Shown: one piece after another, positions 26,772-34,983 of the stretch
How the letters are laid out: each line of letters opens with the position of its first letter
Position numbering within the stretch: the stretch's first letter is position 1
From: Solirubrobacter sp963798325
GTDB taxonomy: Bacteria; Actinomycetota; Thermoleophilia; Solirubrobacterales; Solirubrobacteraceae
Assembly: GCA_963798325.1 (NCBI GenBank)
Contig: CAWCSS010000009.1
Coordinates: forward strand, 992,001 to 1,056,000
Reading direction: 5' to 3'
DNA length: 64,000 nt
Notes under the pieces: model-generated
Database searches by the model: none
Seen by the model: the letters and a program-made list of their open reading frames with translations, nothing else
Told to the model about the DNA's origin: nothing
Translations under genes and position numbers: made by a program

Positions 26772-27149
26772 CTAGCCGCGCGGCTTGTAGCGGCCGTGGA
26801 GCATCAGCGGGTTGCCGTCCGGATCGGCGAAGAACGCCATGTGGCAGACGCCCGTGTCGAGCGTGTCACCGAAGAAGGACACGCCCTTGGCCTCAAGCTC
26901 CGTCCGCAGCCCGTTCACGTCATCGGTGTGCAGTGCGATCGCGTTGGTGTTGGCGTTGAACTCCATGCCGGCCGTCGTCGGGTCCCAGATGCTGAGCGTG
27001 GTCCCGCCGAGGTCGAACTCCGAGAACGGCTTCTCGACCGTATGGGCGGACTCGACCAAGCCGAGCGTCTCGCCGTAGAAGGACGTCGCGCGCGCGGCGT
27101 CCTGCGTCGGGATCGGCACGAAGTCGATGCGCGTGATCGTGTTGTTCAT
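26772..27149 (-). CDS. VOC (glyoxalase/dioxygenase-fold) family protein
   Basis: 125 residues with two beta-alpha-beta-beta-beta units typical of the vicinal oxygen chelate fold: DFVPIPTQDAARATSFYGETLGL at the start and MAFFADPDGNPLMLHGRY at the end. VOC proteins bind a metal and act as lyases, isomerases, dioxygenases or binding proteins. The substrate is unknown. It is divergent from the ECF41 operon, starting 122 bp away. The ATG at 27149 begins the first strand. Longer in-frame readings add non-family residues. Confidence 0.85.
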   Translation of the reverse strand: MNNTITRIDFVPIPTQDAARATSFYGETLGLVESAHTVEKPFSEFDLGGTTLSIWDPTTAGMEFNANTNAIALHTDDVNGLRTELEAKGVSFFGDTLDTGVCHMAFFADPDGNPLMLHGRYKPRG

Positions 27150-27236
27150 TCCGTGCACGGTACGTGGTATTGCGGTCAGTTCCTGACCGCAAACCGGCGC
27201 CGAGCGGCTCGCGGAGGGCCCTCCTGGAGCGCAAGC

Positions 27237-27263
27237 TGTCACACCCACAAAGCGGCCGGTGTC
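27237..27263 (+). promoter_or_regulatory. ECF41-type autoregulated promoter
   Basis: TGTCACA (27237-27243), a 16-bp spacer and TGTC (27260-27263) match the known ECF41 pattern of TGTCACA and CGTC except for the first -10 base. Transcription would begin at about 27270, at the ATG (27272), so the message would be leaderless. It supports self-control of the operon by the sigma factor it encodes. Confidence 0.7.
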
Positions 27264-27271
27264 TGGATGGC

Positions 27272-27850
27272 ATGGCACACACCACCCGAATCCCGATGGC
27301 CGAGATGAACGGCGTCTACGGCGCGATCGTCAAGCGCATGTCCCGCAGGATGCTCGGCGACGTGGCCGAGCCGGTCGCGATCGCGTGGCACAACCGCAAG
27401 GTCCTGAACTTCAGCTTCCTGGTCGGGCGCAAGGCCGCGAAGTGGGACCAGTGCGACGAGAGCCTCAAGTCGTTCGCGCACATGGCCGCGGCGTCGCTGA
27501 TCGGCTGCAGCTTCTGCCTCGATCTCGGCTATTTCCAGGCCCACAACGACGGGCTCGACATGGTCAAGGCGCGCGAGGTCCCGCGCTGGCGCGACTCGGA
27601 CGTGTTCACGCCGCTGGAGCGCGAGGTGATGGAGTACGCGGAGGCGATGTCGCAGACCCCGACCACCGTCACCGACGAACTGGCCGCCTCGTTGCTGGAC
27701 CAGATCGGCGCGGCCGCGCTGGTCGAGTTGACGGCGTACATCGGGCTGGCCAACCTCTACTCGCGCACCAACACGGCGCTCGGCGTCTCGTCGCAGGGCT
27801 TTGCCGCCTCCTGCGAGCTGAAGCCGCTCGCGGTCGCCGCGTCCACATGA
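27272..27850 (+). CDS. Carboxymuconolactone decarboxylase family protein (ECF41 partner)
   Basis: 192 residues with the AhpD-like helical fold. The redox pair CSFC sits in LIGCSFCLDLGYFQ, and the downstream His position of the usual CxxCxxxH is not obvious. A C-terminal helical half follows. Carboxymuconolactone-decarboxylase-type proteins are typical partners of ECF41 sigma factors, and here the sigma gene starts in its stop (ATGA overlap). It may be a peroxide-type redox enzyme or the signal-linked oxidoreductase of the pair. The start follows the leaderless promoter. Confidence 0.85.
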   Translation: MAHTTRIPMAEMNGVYGAIVKRMSRRMLGDVAEPVAIAWHNRKVLNFSFLVGRKAAKWDQCDESLKSFAHMAAASLIGCSFCLDLGYFQAHNDGLDMVKAREVPRWRDSDVFTPLEREVMEYAEAMSQTPTTVTDELAASLLDQIGAAALVELTAYIGLANLYSRTNTALGVSSQGFAASCELKPLAVAAST

Positions 27851-28716
27851 CCGAGGATCCGTTCGTCACCCATCGCAGCCTGCTGTTCACCGTCGCCTAC
27901 GAGATGCTCGGCTCGGGCGCCGACGCCGAGGACGTGGTGCAGGAGACCTGGCTGCGCTGGGCCGGCGTCGACCACGCCGAGGTGCACGACCCGCGGGCGT
28001 ACCTGATCCGCATCGCCACCCGCCAGGCGCTCAACCGCCTGCGCACGCTGTCGCGCCGACGCGAGGAGTACGTCGGCGAGTGGCTGCCCGAGCCGCTGCT
28101 CACCAGCCCGGACATCGCCGAGGACGTCGAGTTCGCCGAGAGCGTCTCGATCGCGATGCTGACCGTGCTCGAGACGCTGGGGCCGGTCGAGCGCGCGGTC
28201 TTCGTCCTGCGCGAGGTCTTCGACCTCCGCTACGACGAGATCGCCGCCGCGGTCGACAAGTCGCCGGCCGCGGTCCGCCAGATCGGCCACCGCGCCCGCG
28301 AGCACGTCGCCGCCCGCCGGCCACGGATCGACGTCGACCGCGCCGAGCAGCAGGCGGTCGTCGACCGCTTCCTGGCCGCGGTGGCGGGCGGCGATCTCCA
28401 ATCGCTGCTCGACGTCCTCGCACCCGACGTCGTGCTGATCGCCGACGGCGGCGGCGAGGTGGCCGCGGTCCGCCGTCCGATCACCGGGCGCGAGGCCGTG
28501 TCGAGGCTGCTCTCGCGCTTTCGCTCGATCGCACCGGACGCGGTGCTCGCCACGGTCTGGCTCAACGGGGCGCCCGCGGGACGCGTCGAGCTCGCGGGCG
28601 AGCTCGACACGGCCATCAGCCTCGTGGTCGCCGATGGCCGGATCGCCGGGATCTACGCCATCCGCAATCCGCACAAGCTCGCCCGCCTCGGCGAGGAGGC
28701 GACGCTCAGTCACTAG
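27847..28716 (+). CDS. ECF41-family sigma factor with SnoaL-like C-terminal domain
   Basis: 289 residues. Sigma2 (FTVAYEMLGSGADAEDVVQETWLRW), the ECF41-specific WLPEP linker, sigma4 (RYDEIAAAVDKSPAAVRQIGHRAREHV) and then a SnoaL-like domain with DGGG and the terminal motif IYAIRNPHKL. In ECF41 proteins this C-terminal extension takes the place of an anti-sigma factor and tunes activity. The overlap with the partner gene and the TGTCACA promoter upstream make an autoregulated two-gene unit. Confidence 0.92.
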   Translation: MTEDPFVTHRSLLFTVAYEMLGSGADAEDVVQETWLRWAGVDHAEVHDPRAYLIRIATRQALNRLRTLSRRREEYVGEWLPEPLLTSPDIAEDVEFAESVSIAMLTVLETLGPVERAVFVLREVFDLRYDEIAAAVDKSPAAVRQIGHRAREHVAARRPRIDVDRAEQQAVVDRFLAAVAGGDLQSLLDVLAPDVVLIADGGGEVAAVRRPITGREAVSRLLSRFRSIAPDAVLATVWLNGAPAGRVELAGELDTAISLVVADGRIAGIYAIRNPHKLARLGEEATLSH

Positions 28717-28818
28717 CCAGGGCGGCTCCCCAGGGGCCGCCGCCGGTCGCGATCGCCGGATGCGGCACGGCGCCACGCCCGGATACGCCACCCACGAGGA
28801 CGGACCGATCCGTGCGTG

Positions 28819-28824
28819 TAGGGT
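28819..28824 (+). promoter_or_regulatory. -10 box of the EamA transporter gene (leaderless)
   Basis: TAGGGT stands 6 nt before GTG 28831. No good -35 is visible. The spacing matches other leaderless starts of the window. Confidence 0.4.
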
Positions 28825-28830
28825 CCGCCG

Positions 28831-29721
28831 GTGAGCACCGCCCTCCAGACGCAGCCACGGGCCAAGACCCTCGGGGTCCTCGCCGTGCTCGCCCTGATCG
28901 TCGCGTTCTCGCTCAGTTCGACACTGGTCAAGCGCGCCGACTCGCCGGGCGTGTTGATCGCGTTCTGGCGGATGATCACGGTCAGCCTGGTGTGGAACGT
29001 CGTGCTCTGGAGCACGGGTCGCCGGGTCACGCTGGGCGACGTCCGGCAGGTGGCACTCCCCGGAGTCTTCTTCGGCCTCAACCTGGCCGCCTTCTTCGCC
29101 GGCGCGACCCACAACAGCGTCGCCAACGCGGCGCTGATCGGGTCGCTCGCGCCCTTCTTGATCGTCCCGCTCGGGGCGCGGCTGTTCGCCGAGTACATCC
29201 ACCCCTACGCGCTGCTGTGCGCGCTGGTCGCCTTCGGCGGCGTCGCGCTGGTGCTGCTCAACGCGCCCCCGCTGGGCGACGCCTCGCTCGAAGGCAACGT
29301 GTTCGGCCTGATCGCGATGCTGCTGCTGGTCGCCTACGTCGTCTCGACGCGGTACCTGCGCAACGAGATGGACGTGACCACGTTCATGGCCACGATCTGC
29401 CCGATCGCGGCCGTGGCCGTACTGCCGCTGGCCGTCGCGCACGGCGACGTGTTCGGCCTCAGTTCGACCGGCTGGACCTACATGCTGATCCTGACGTTCA
29501 CCAGCGGCGTCGCGGCGCAGGGCCTGCTCGTCTACGCGCAGCGGACGATCCAGATCGGCACGATCGGCATCGCCCAGGTGGCGCAACCGGCGCTCGCGGT
29601 CGTCTGGTCCTTCCTGCTCCTGAGCGAGGTGGTCAACGCGCGCCAGATCGCGGGCATCGCGACCGTCACCGTGGGCCTGCTGGCGTTCGTCATGCTGAAT
29701 CAACGCGGTCGCGCTGCGTGA
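28831..29721 (+). CDS. EamA (DMT superfamily) transporter
   Basis: 296 residues with ten predicted membrane helices in two five-helix repeats, as in RhaT/YdcZ-type drug/metabolite transporters. The first repeat has SSTLVKRADSPGVLIAFWRM and ATHNSVANAALIGSL. The second has GIAQVAQPALAVVWSFLLLSE, the usual position of the conserved Pro-Glu. The substrate is unknown. It may export amino acids or drugs. The last 32 bases overlap the convergent SARP regulator gene. A second EamA gene begins at the right edge of the window. Confidence 0.88.
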   Translation: MSTALQTQPRAKTLGVLAVLALIVAFSLSSTLVKRADSPGVLIAFWRMITVSLVWNVVLWSTGRRVTLGDVRQVALPGVFFGLNLAAFFAGATHNSVANAALIGSLAPFLIVPLGARLFAEYIHPYALLCALVAFGGVALVLLNAPPLGDASLEGNVFGLIAMLLLVAYVVSTRYLRNEMDVTTFMATICPIAAVAVLPLAVAHGDVFGLSSTGWTYMLILTFTSGVAAQGLLVYAQRTIQIGTIGIAQVAQPALAVVWSFLLLSEVVNARQIAGIATVTVGLLAFVMLNQRGRAA

Positions 29722-32461
29722 TGAAGTGCGACGCGGCCTCCATGCGCTGATCGGCCTCGTCCCAGCGGCCGAGCGCGTCGAGCGCGAAGACCTCCACGGG
29801 CGCGTCGCCACGGGCGGCCTCGAGGATCGCCTCCAGCCGCGGCACGTCGCCGTCGAGCGCCGCCAGCAGGCAGTCGCCCAGCGCCGCCTGCTCCCCGCCG
29901 CCCGCCGAGCGGTGGAACGCTGCCGCCGCTTCGAGCGCGGCCCGCGCCGGCGCGACCCGCCCGAGCGCCCGCAGGACGCGCCCGAGGTGCACACGGGCAA
30001 GGGCCGCCAATCGCACATCGCCGACCGCCTCCGCCCGGTCGATGGCGAGCGCCAGCGTCGCCGCCCCCGCCTCGTAGTCCCCGGCCTGGCACTGCGCCCG
30101 CCCGAGGCTGGAGCGCTGGTAGGCCTCCGTCTGCAGGAAGCCGAGCCGCTCTGAGGTCGCAGCGGCGCGAGCGATGTGATCGACGGCGTCCGCGAAGCGA
30201 TGCTCGACCCGGGCCAGTTCACCGAGCATCGCGTCGCGGCGGACGCCGAGCCAGGGATCGTCGACGACCCGCAGCCAGTGCTGGACCTGATCGCGCGCCT
30301 GCGCCGCCCGCACGCGGTCGCCGGCGGAGATCGCCGCGCGCGCGGCGAAGAGCGCGTTCGCGGCCTGGTCCCACGGGTGCTCGAGGCCGAGCCGGCTGCG
30401 CTCGGTGAGCTCGAGCGCGTGCTCCCACTCACCGCGGTGCGAGACGACGTACGCGAGGTAGTACGCGCAGCGGGCGCGCAGATCGTCGCTGTCCGCCAGC
30501 TCGGCGGCCGCGGCGACGTGCCGCCGTGCCGGTTCGAGATCCCCGGTCGAGGCCTCGATCCAGGCCGCGAGCAGCAGCGCGTTCGCACGCTCCGCCGGCG
30601 GGGCAAGGCTTGCGGCCTCCAGCGCGGTCAGGATCCGCTGCGCCCCGCGGCTGTCTCCGAGCACGATCCAGGCCCACCCGAAACCGTTGACGAGCGCGAG
30701 CGCCCGCTGCGGGTCGCTCCAGGCCAGCGCCGCGTCGATGTTGGCCCGCTCGGTGCGCGCGAACCGCAGGTGCGCCGCCTGCCGCGCGCTGCGCACGCCG
30801 GCCGTTGAGCCCGCCGCGGCGGCGGCGAACCAGGCGGCATGGGCCGCGTGCCCGCGTTCCGTGCAGCCCGCCTGCTCCATCGCCTCCAGGGCGAACGCCC
30901 GGATGCTGTCGAGCAGCCGATAGCGCGCGGGCTCGTCGACGATCACCAGTGACCGGCTCGCGAGGCGCCCGACGACATCGATCGCCGCCGAGCGTGGAAC
31001 GTCGAGCGCTTCCAGGACGGCCTCGACCGCCGGCAGCGACGCGCCGCCGCTGAACGTCGCCAGCGCCCACAGGCCGCGCTTGTCGTCCGGGAACAGCAGC
31101 TCGTAGCTCCAGCCGATCGTCGCCTTCAGCGCGCGGCGGCGCGCCGGCTTGCGGCTGGCGGGATCGCTGAGCACGCTGAAGCGATCGTCGAGCCGGCGGG
31201 CGATCTCCTCCACCGGCAGCGTCTTCGTCCGCGCCGCGGCGAGCTCGATCGCCAGCGGCAGCCCGTCGAGCGACCGGCACAGCTCGTGCACGTCTCCTCC
31301 GGGGCGCGCGGCACGGCGGGTGAACAACTCCACGGCGTCCGGCAGCGCGAGCGGCGCGAGCTCGAACAGGACCTCGCCGTCGATGTCGAGCGGCACCTGG
31401 CTGGTGCAGAGGAGGCGAATGCCCGGGGCCGCGTCGAGGATGCGCTCCGCCAACGCGGCCGCGGCATCGAGCACGTGCTCGCAGTTGTCGAGAATGAGCA
31501 GGCCACCTGTTCGTCTCAGCCGGTCGAGCAGCGCGGGCTCACCGCCGGTGACGTTCAGCGCGGCGATCACGGCGTCGAGCACCTCGTCGGCGGTGTGCAC
31601 CGTCTCCAGCCGCACGATCCACGCCCCGGGCCGTCCGGTGGCGATGGCCACGGCGGTCTTGCCGATCCCGCCCGGGCCGATGACCTCGACCAGCCGGTGC
31701 GTCCGCAGCAGGGCGGACAGCTCAGCGACGGCGTTGCCGCGTCCGACGAGCTCCACCGGCAACGACGGGAGATTGCCGGTTGGGACCTCGTGGTTGAGGA
31801 TCTGCCGTTCCAACTCCTTCAACGCCGGGCCGGGCGCGAGCCCGAGGTCCTCCGCGAGCCGGGCCCGGACGCGCTGGTAGGTCGCCAACGCGTCCGCCTG
31901 GCGCCCGGCGTCGTAGAGCGCGGCGATCAGCAGCTCCCACAGCCGCTCTCGGTAAGGAAACGACACGACGGCGGCCTCGAGCTCGACGATCACGTCGTGC
32001 CCGCTGCGCGCGCGGGCGGCGAGCTGGATCTCGAGCAGCTTCGCGCGCGCTTCCTCCAGCTGCGTCCGGTACGGCGCTGCCCAGTCGCCGCACCCCGGCA
32101 GCGCCTCGCCGGAGAAGCGAGCGAGCGCCGCGGCGACATCCTCGGGCGCGGACAGCTCGCGCAGCACGCACAGCGCGTCGACCTGCGCCGGGTCGACCGC
32201 GAGCTTGTACGCGCTGTCGCCGGCGACGATCAGGGACGGGTCCCCGAGTGCCCGGCGCAGCCGCGCGACCTTCGCCTGCAGGGTGTTGCGGCGCGTGGCG
32301 GCGCCCGCCCACAGGTCGTCCAGGAGCCGGTCGACGCGCACGAACACCCCCGCGTCGAGCGCGAGCCGTACGAGCAGCTCCGAGGGCTTGCCCGGCGGGA
32401 TCGGCAGGTGGGTGCCGTCGTTGAGCACCTCGAGCGGCCCGAGCACGGAGACCTGGAACAC
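29690..32461 (-). CDS. SARP-type transcriptional regulator (BTAD + NB-ARC + TPR)
   Basis: 923 residues. Winged helix (1-90), BTAD (about 95-245), NB-ARC ATPase with Walker A GPGGIGKT (262-269) and LLILDNCEH, and a TPR-rich C-terminal half. This is the AfsR-like class, which activates neighbouring operons by binding heptamer direct repeats next to the -10. The GTG start stands 6 nt after TAGACT (minus strand, 32468-32473), so the message is leaderless. Three TCAGCG repeats (32482-32510) lie 8 bp upstream of that box. It is divergent from the three-gene transporter operon, which it probably controls along with itself. Confidence 0.9.
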   Translation of the reverse strand: MFQVSVLGPLEVLNDGTHLPIPPGKPSELLVRLALDAGVFVRVDRLLDDLWAGAATRRNTLQAKVARLRRALGDPSLIVAGDSAYKLAVDPAQVDALCVLRELSAPEDVAAALARFSGEALPGCGDWAAPYRTQLEEARAKLLEIQLAARARSGHDVIVELEAAVVSFPYRERLWELLIAALYDAGRQADALATYQRVRARLAEDLGLAPGPALKELERQILNHEVPTGNLPSLPVELVGRGNAVAELSALLRTHRLVEVIGPGGIGKTAVAIATGRPGAWIVRLETVHTADEVLDAVIAALNVTGGEPALLDRLRRTGGLLILDNCEHVLDAAAALAERILDAAPGIRLLCTSQVPLDIDGEVLFELAPLALPDAVELFTRRAARPGGDVHELCRSLDGLPLAIELAAARTKTLPVEEIARRLDDRFSVLSDPASRKPARRRALKATIGWSYELLFPDDKRGLWALATFSGGASLPAVEAVLEALDVPRSAAIDVVGRLASRSLVIVDEPARYRLLDSIRAFALEAMEQAGCTERGHAAHAAWFAAAAAGSTAGVRSARQAAHLRFARTERANIDAALAWSDPQRALALVNGFGWAWIVLGDSRGAQRILTALEAASLAPPAERANALLLAAWIEASTGDLEPARRHVAAAAELADSDDLRARCAYYLAYVVSHRGEWEHALELTERSRLGLEHPWDQAANALFAARAAISAGDRVRAAQARDQVQHWLRVVDDPWLGVRRDAMLGELARVEHRFADAVDHIARAAATSERLGFLQTEAYQRSSLGRAQCQAGDYEAGAATLALAIDRAEAVGDVRLAALARVHLGRVLRALGRVAPARAALEAAAAFHRSAGGGEQAALGDCLLAALDGDVPRLEAILEAARGDAPVEVFALDALGRWDEADQRMEAASHFITQRDRVDSA

Positions 32462-32481
32462 GCGCCGAGTCTATGGAGCCA

Positions 32482-32510
32482 TCAGCGCCGTGTCAGCGTC
32501 GCGTCAGCGC
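32482..32510. promoter_or_regulatory. SARP operator: three TCAGCG repeats with 11-bp period
   Basis: TCAGCG occurs at 32482-32487, 32493-32498 and 32504-32509, exactly 11 bp apart. On the minus strand it ends 8 bp from TAGACT (32473). On the plus strand it ends 8 bp from GACGGT (32518-32523), 7 nt before ATG 32531. SARP regulators bind 11-bp-spaced repeats 8 bp from the -10, so it fits both divergent genes. Confidence 0.7.
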
Positions 32511-32530
32511 CGTTCGGGACGGTGCGGGGC

Positions 32531-32857
32531 ATGTCGCCCACCGAGATGCTCCGCCGCCTCGTCGTCGGCGACGAGGCGGCGATCGCCGCGATCATCGAGG
32601 CGTCGGGCACCAGCGAGGATCCGCTGATCCTCGTCGCGGCCGCGCTGTTCGCCCCCGACGGTGCGGAGCTGCTCGCGCGGGCGCACGGCATGGCCGCAAC
32701 CACCCGCGACCGGCAACTGGTCGCCATCGCCGCCGCGCACCGGCGCGGCGAGCGTGAGCTCGTCGACGCCCTCGCCCGCGAGCACCTCGTCGACCATCCG
32801 GACAACATCCTCGTTGCCTGGATCGCCGACGCCTCCCACAACCAGGAGCGTTCATGA
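32531..32857 (+). CDS. Small protein of unknown function, SARP operon gene 1
   Basis: 108 residues, almost entirely helical and Ala-rich, with repeated helix-turn-helix units (LRRLVVGDEAAIAAII..., LVAAALFAPDGAELLARAH, RQLVAIAAAHRRGERELVDALAREHL). It looks like a short TPR or helical repeat unit, without a signal peptide. It is the first gene of an operon whose three members overlap (ATGA, GTGA). No family is known to me. An accessory role for the transporter or regulation by protein contact is a guess. Confidence 0.6.
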   Translation: MSPTEMLRRLVVGDEAAIAAIIEASGTSEDPLILVAAALFAPDGAELLARAHGMAATTRDRQLVAIAAAHRRGERELVDALAREHLVDHPDNILVAWIADASHNQERS

Positions 32858-33534
32858 ACCCTCGTCTCACCGCGGCCGCGCTGATCTCCGCGGCCGTCCT
32901 CGCCAACGTCGCCTTCACCGCGCTCGGCTCGATCTTCAACTATCCGGACGTCCTCGACGAGCCCGCCGGCCAGGTCCTCGCCTCCTTCCGCGACAACGAG
33001 AGCGCCGTGCGGCTGTGGTTCACCGTCCTCGCGCTGTCCGCCGGGATGCTGGCGCCCGTGGCGATCGGGGTCGGGCAGCTCTCGAAGGCGCCCGCGATGC
33101 GGATCGCCGTCTGGGTCGGGATCGCCGCGGCGACCGTACAGGTCATCGGCCTGATGCGCTGGCCGCTGCTCGTGCCCGGCTACGCGTCCGACGCCGCCTC
33201 CAGCGATCCGTCGGTGGCCGCCGCCGCGCGTGACTCGTTCACCACCGCGTCGGACATCCTCGGCACCGCGATCGGCGAGACGCTCGGGTACTTCCTCACC
33301 GCGGCGTGGACGATCCTCGTAATCGTGGCGCTCGGTCGTGAGTTCGCCGGCCGCTGGTTCGGCGTGCTCGGCGCGACCGCGGCGGCGCTCGTGTTCGTCG
33401 GCGTCGTCTCGCCGCTGGATCTTCCGCTCGTCGACACCGCCAACTTCTTCGGCTACGTGCTCTGGAGCCTGTGGCTGATCGCCTTCGGGGTGCTGCTGCT
33501 GGTGCGCGAGCGGCGCGGGGCGGTGGCCTCGTGA
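32854..33534 (+). CDS. DUF4386-like membrane protein, SARP operon gene 2
   Basis: 226 residues with about six hydrophobic helices: residues 1-25, 50-75, 80-105, 140-165, 170-190 and 195-222, ending in RERRGAVAS. The pattern matches DUF4386 proteins, common actinobacterial membrane proteins of unknown function. The start overlaps the previous stop, and its stop overlaps the next start (GTGA), so all three operon products are translated together. It may assist or sense the transport function of the MFS pump. Confidence 0.65.
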   Translation: MNPRLTAAALISAAVLANVAFTALGSIFNYPDVLDEPAGQVLASFRDNESAVRLWFTVLALSAGMLAPVAIGVGQLSKAPAMRIAVWVGIAAATVQVIGLMRWPLLVPGYASDAASSDPSVAAAARDSFTTASDILGTAIGETLGYFLTAAWTILVIVALGREFAGRWFGVLGATAAALVFVGVVSPLDLPLVDTANFFGYVLWSLWLIAFGVLLLVRERRGAVAS

Positions 33535-34982
33535 GGGGCCGCTGGGTCGCGCTGGGCGTGCTCTGCACGAGCCTGCTCGTCATCGTCGTCGACAACACGA
33601 TCGTCAACGTCGCGCTGCCGACGCTGGTGCGCGAGCTGGACGCCGGCGTCAGCGAGCTGCAGTGGGTGGTCGACGCCTACACGCTCGTCTTCGCCGGGCT
33701 GTTGCTGCCGGCCGGCGCGCTCGGCGATCGCTTCGGGCGGCGCCTGACGCTGCTCGGCGGCCTCGCCGTGTTCGGCGTCGCGTCGGCGGGGGCGGCGTTC
33801 GCGGGCGGCGTCGACGCCCTGATCGCCGCCCGCGCGGTGATGGGCGCCGGGGCCGCGTTGATCATGCCCGCCACGCTCTCGCTGCTGATCAGCGTCTTCA
33901 CCGACGAGCGCGAGCGCGCGCTGGCCGTCGGCCTGTGGGCGGCGACCGCCGGCCTCGGGGTCGCGCTCGGCCCGGTCGTCGGCGGGTTCCTGCTCGATCA
34001 CTTCTGGTGGGGCTCGATCTTCATCGTCAACGTGCCGCTGTGCGTGCTCGCGCTCGTCGTCGGCGCCCGTGTCGTCCCCGAGTCCCGCGACGCGGTGAGA
34101 CGGCGGATCGACTGGACCGGCGCCGCGCTGTCGGGCGCGGGGCTGATCGCGTTGGTGTGGGCCGTCATCGAGGCGCCATCGAAGGGCTGGACGTCGACGC
34201 CCGTGTTCGGCGCCTTCGCCCTCGCCGCCGCCGCGTCGACCGCGTTCTTCGTGCAACAGCGCCGGACGGCCGATCCGCTGCTGGACCTCCAGCTCTTCCG
34301 CGACCCGCGCTTCACGGCGGCCGGCGCGACGATCACGGTGCTGTTCTTCGCGTTGTTCGGCTTCCTGTTCCTCTCGACGCAGTACCTGCAGTTCGTCCTC
34401 GGCTACTCGCCCTTGGCCGCGGGCGTGCGCATCCTCCCCTACGCGGTCGGGATGATCGTCTTCGCGCCGCTCTCGGCCAAGTTCGTCGAGCGCTTCGGGA
34501 CCAAGCCCGTGGCCACCGTCGGCATGGTCCTGTTCGCCGCCGGGCTCGCCGTCGCCGCGACCGTCTCCACCAGCACCGGCTATGGCCGCCTGGCGATCGC
34601 CCTGGCCCTGATGGGCGCGGGCATGGGCCTCGCGGGCGCCCCGGCCACCGAGTCGGTCATGAACGCCCTCCCGCCCGCGCGAGCGAACATCGGCTCCGCC
34701 GTCAACGACACCGCCCGCGAACTCGGCGGCGCCCTCGGCGTGGCCATCGTCGGCAGCATCATGTCCTCGCTCTACGCCGGCCGGCTCCCGGCGGGCGTCC
34801 CGGACCTCGGCGCCGCCGTCCAGATCCCCGCACTCGCCGACCCGGCGCGCGAGGCGTTCGTCTACGCGATGTCGCGCTCCTCGATCATCGTCGCCGTCGC
34901 CGCGACCCTCGGCGCGGTCATCGCCTGGCGCCACCTGCCGTCGCGAAACGAAGCCGCGGCCGCGGCGCTGCAAGCCGCCTGA
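33531..34982 (+). CDS. MFS transporter, DHA2 (14-helix) family, SARP operon gene 3
   Basis: 483 residues, about 14 membrane helices. Motifs: VVDNTIVNVALPTLV in helix 1, GALGDRFGRRLTLL (motif A), and LGPVVGGFLLDHF (motif C region). DHA2 pumps often export antibiotics or siderophores. Its control by a SARP regulator suggests export of a specialised metabolite or self-protection, though no biosynthetic genes lie in this window. The GTG start lies in the preceding stop. The stop is 1 bp from the convergent ROK gene end. Confidence 0.9.
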   Translation: MRGRWVALGVLCTSLLVIVVDNTIVNVALPTLVRELDAGVSELQWVVDAYTLVFAGLLLPAGALGDRFGRRLTLLGGLAVFGVASAGAAFAGGVDALIAARAVMGAGAALIMPATLSLLISVFTDERERALAVGLWAATAGLGVALGPVVGGFLLDHFWWGSIFIVNVPLCVLALVVGARVVPESRDAVRRRIDWTGAALSGAGLIALVWAVIEAPSKGWTSTPVFGAFALAAAASTAFFVQQRRTADPLLDLQLFRDPRFTAAGATITVLFFALFGFLFLSTQYLQFVLGYSPLAAGVRILPYAVGMIVFAPLSAKFVERFGTKPVATVGMVLFAAGLAVAATVSTSTGYGRLAIALALMGAGMGLAGAPATESVMNALPPARANIGSAVNDTARELGGALGVAIVGSIMSSLYAGRLPAGVPDLGAAVQIPALADPAREAFVYAMSRSSIIVAVAATLGAVIAWRHLPSRNEAAAAALQAA

Positions 34983-34983
34983 A

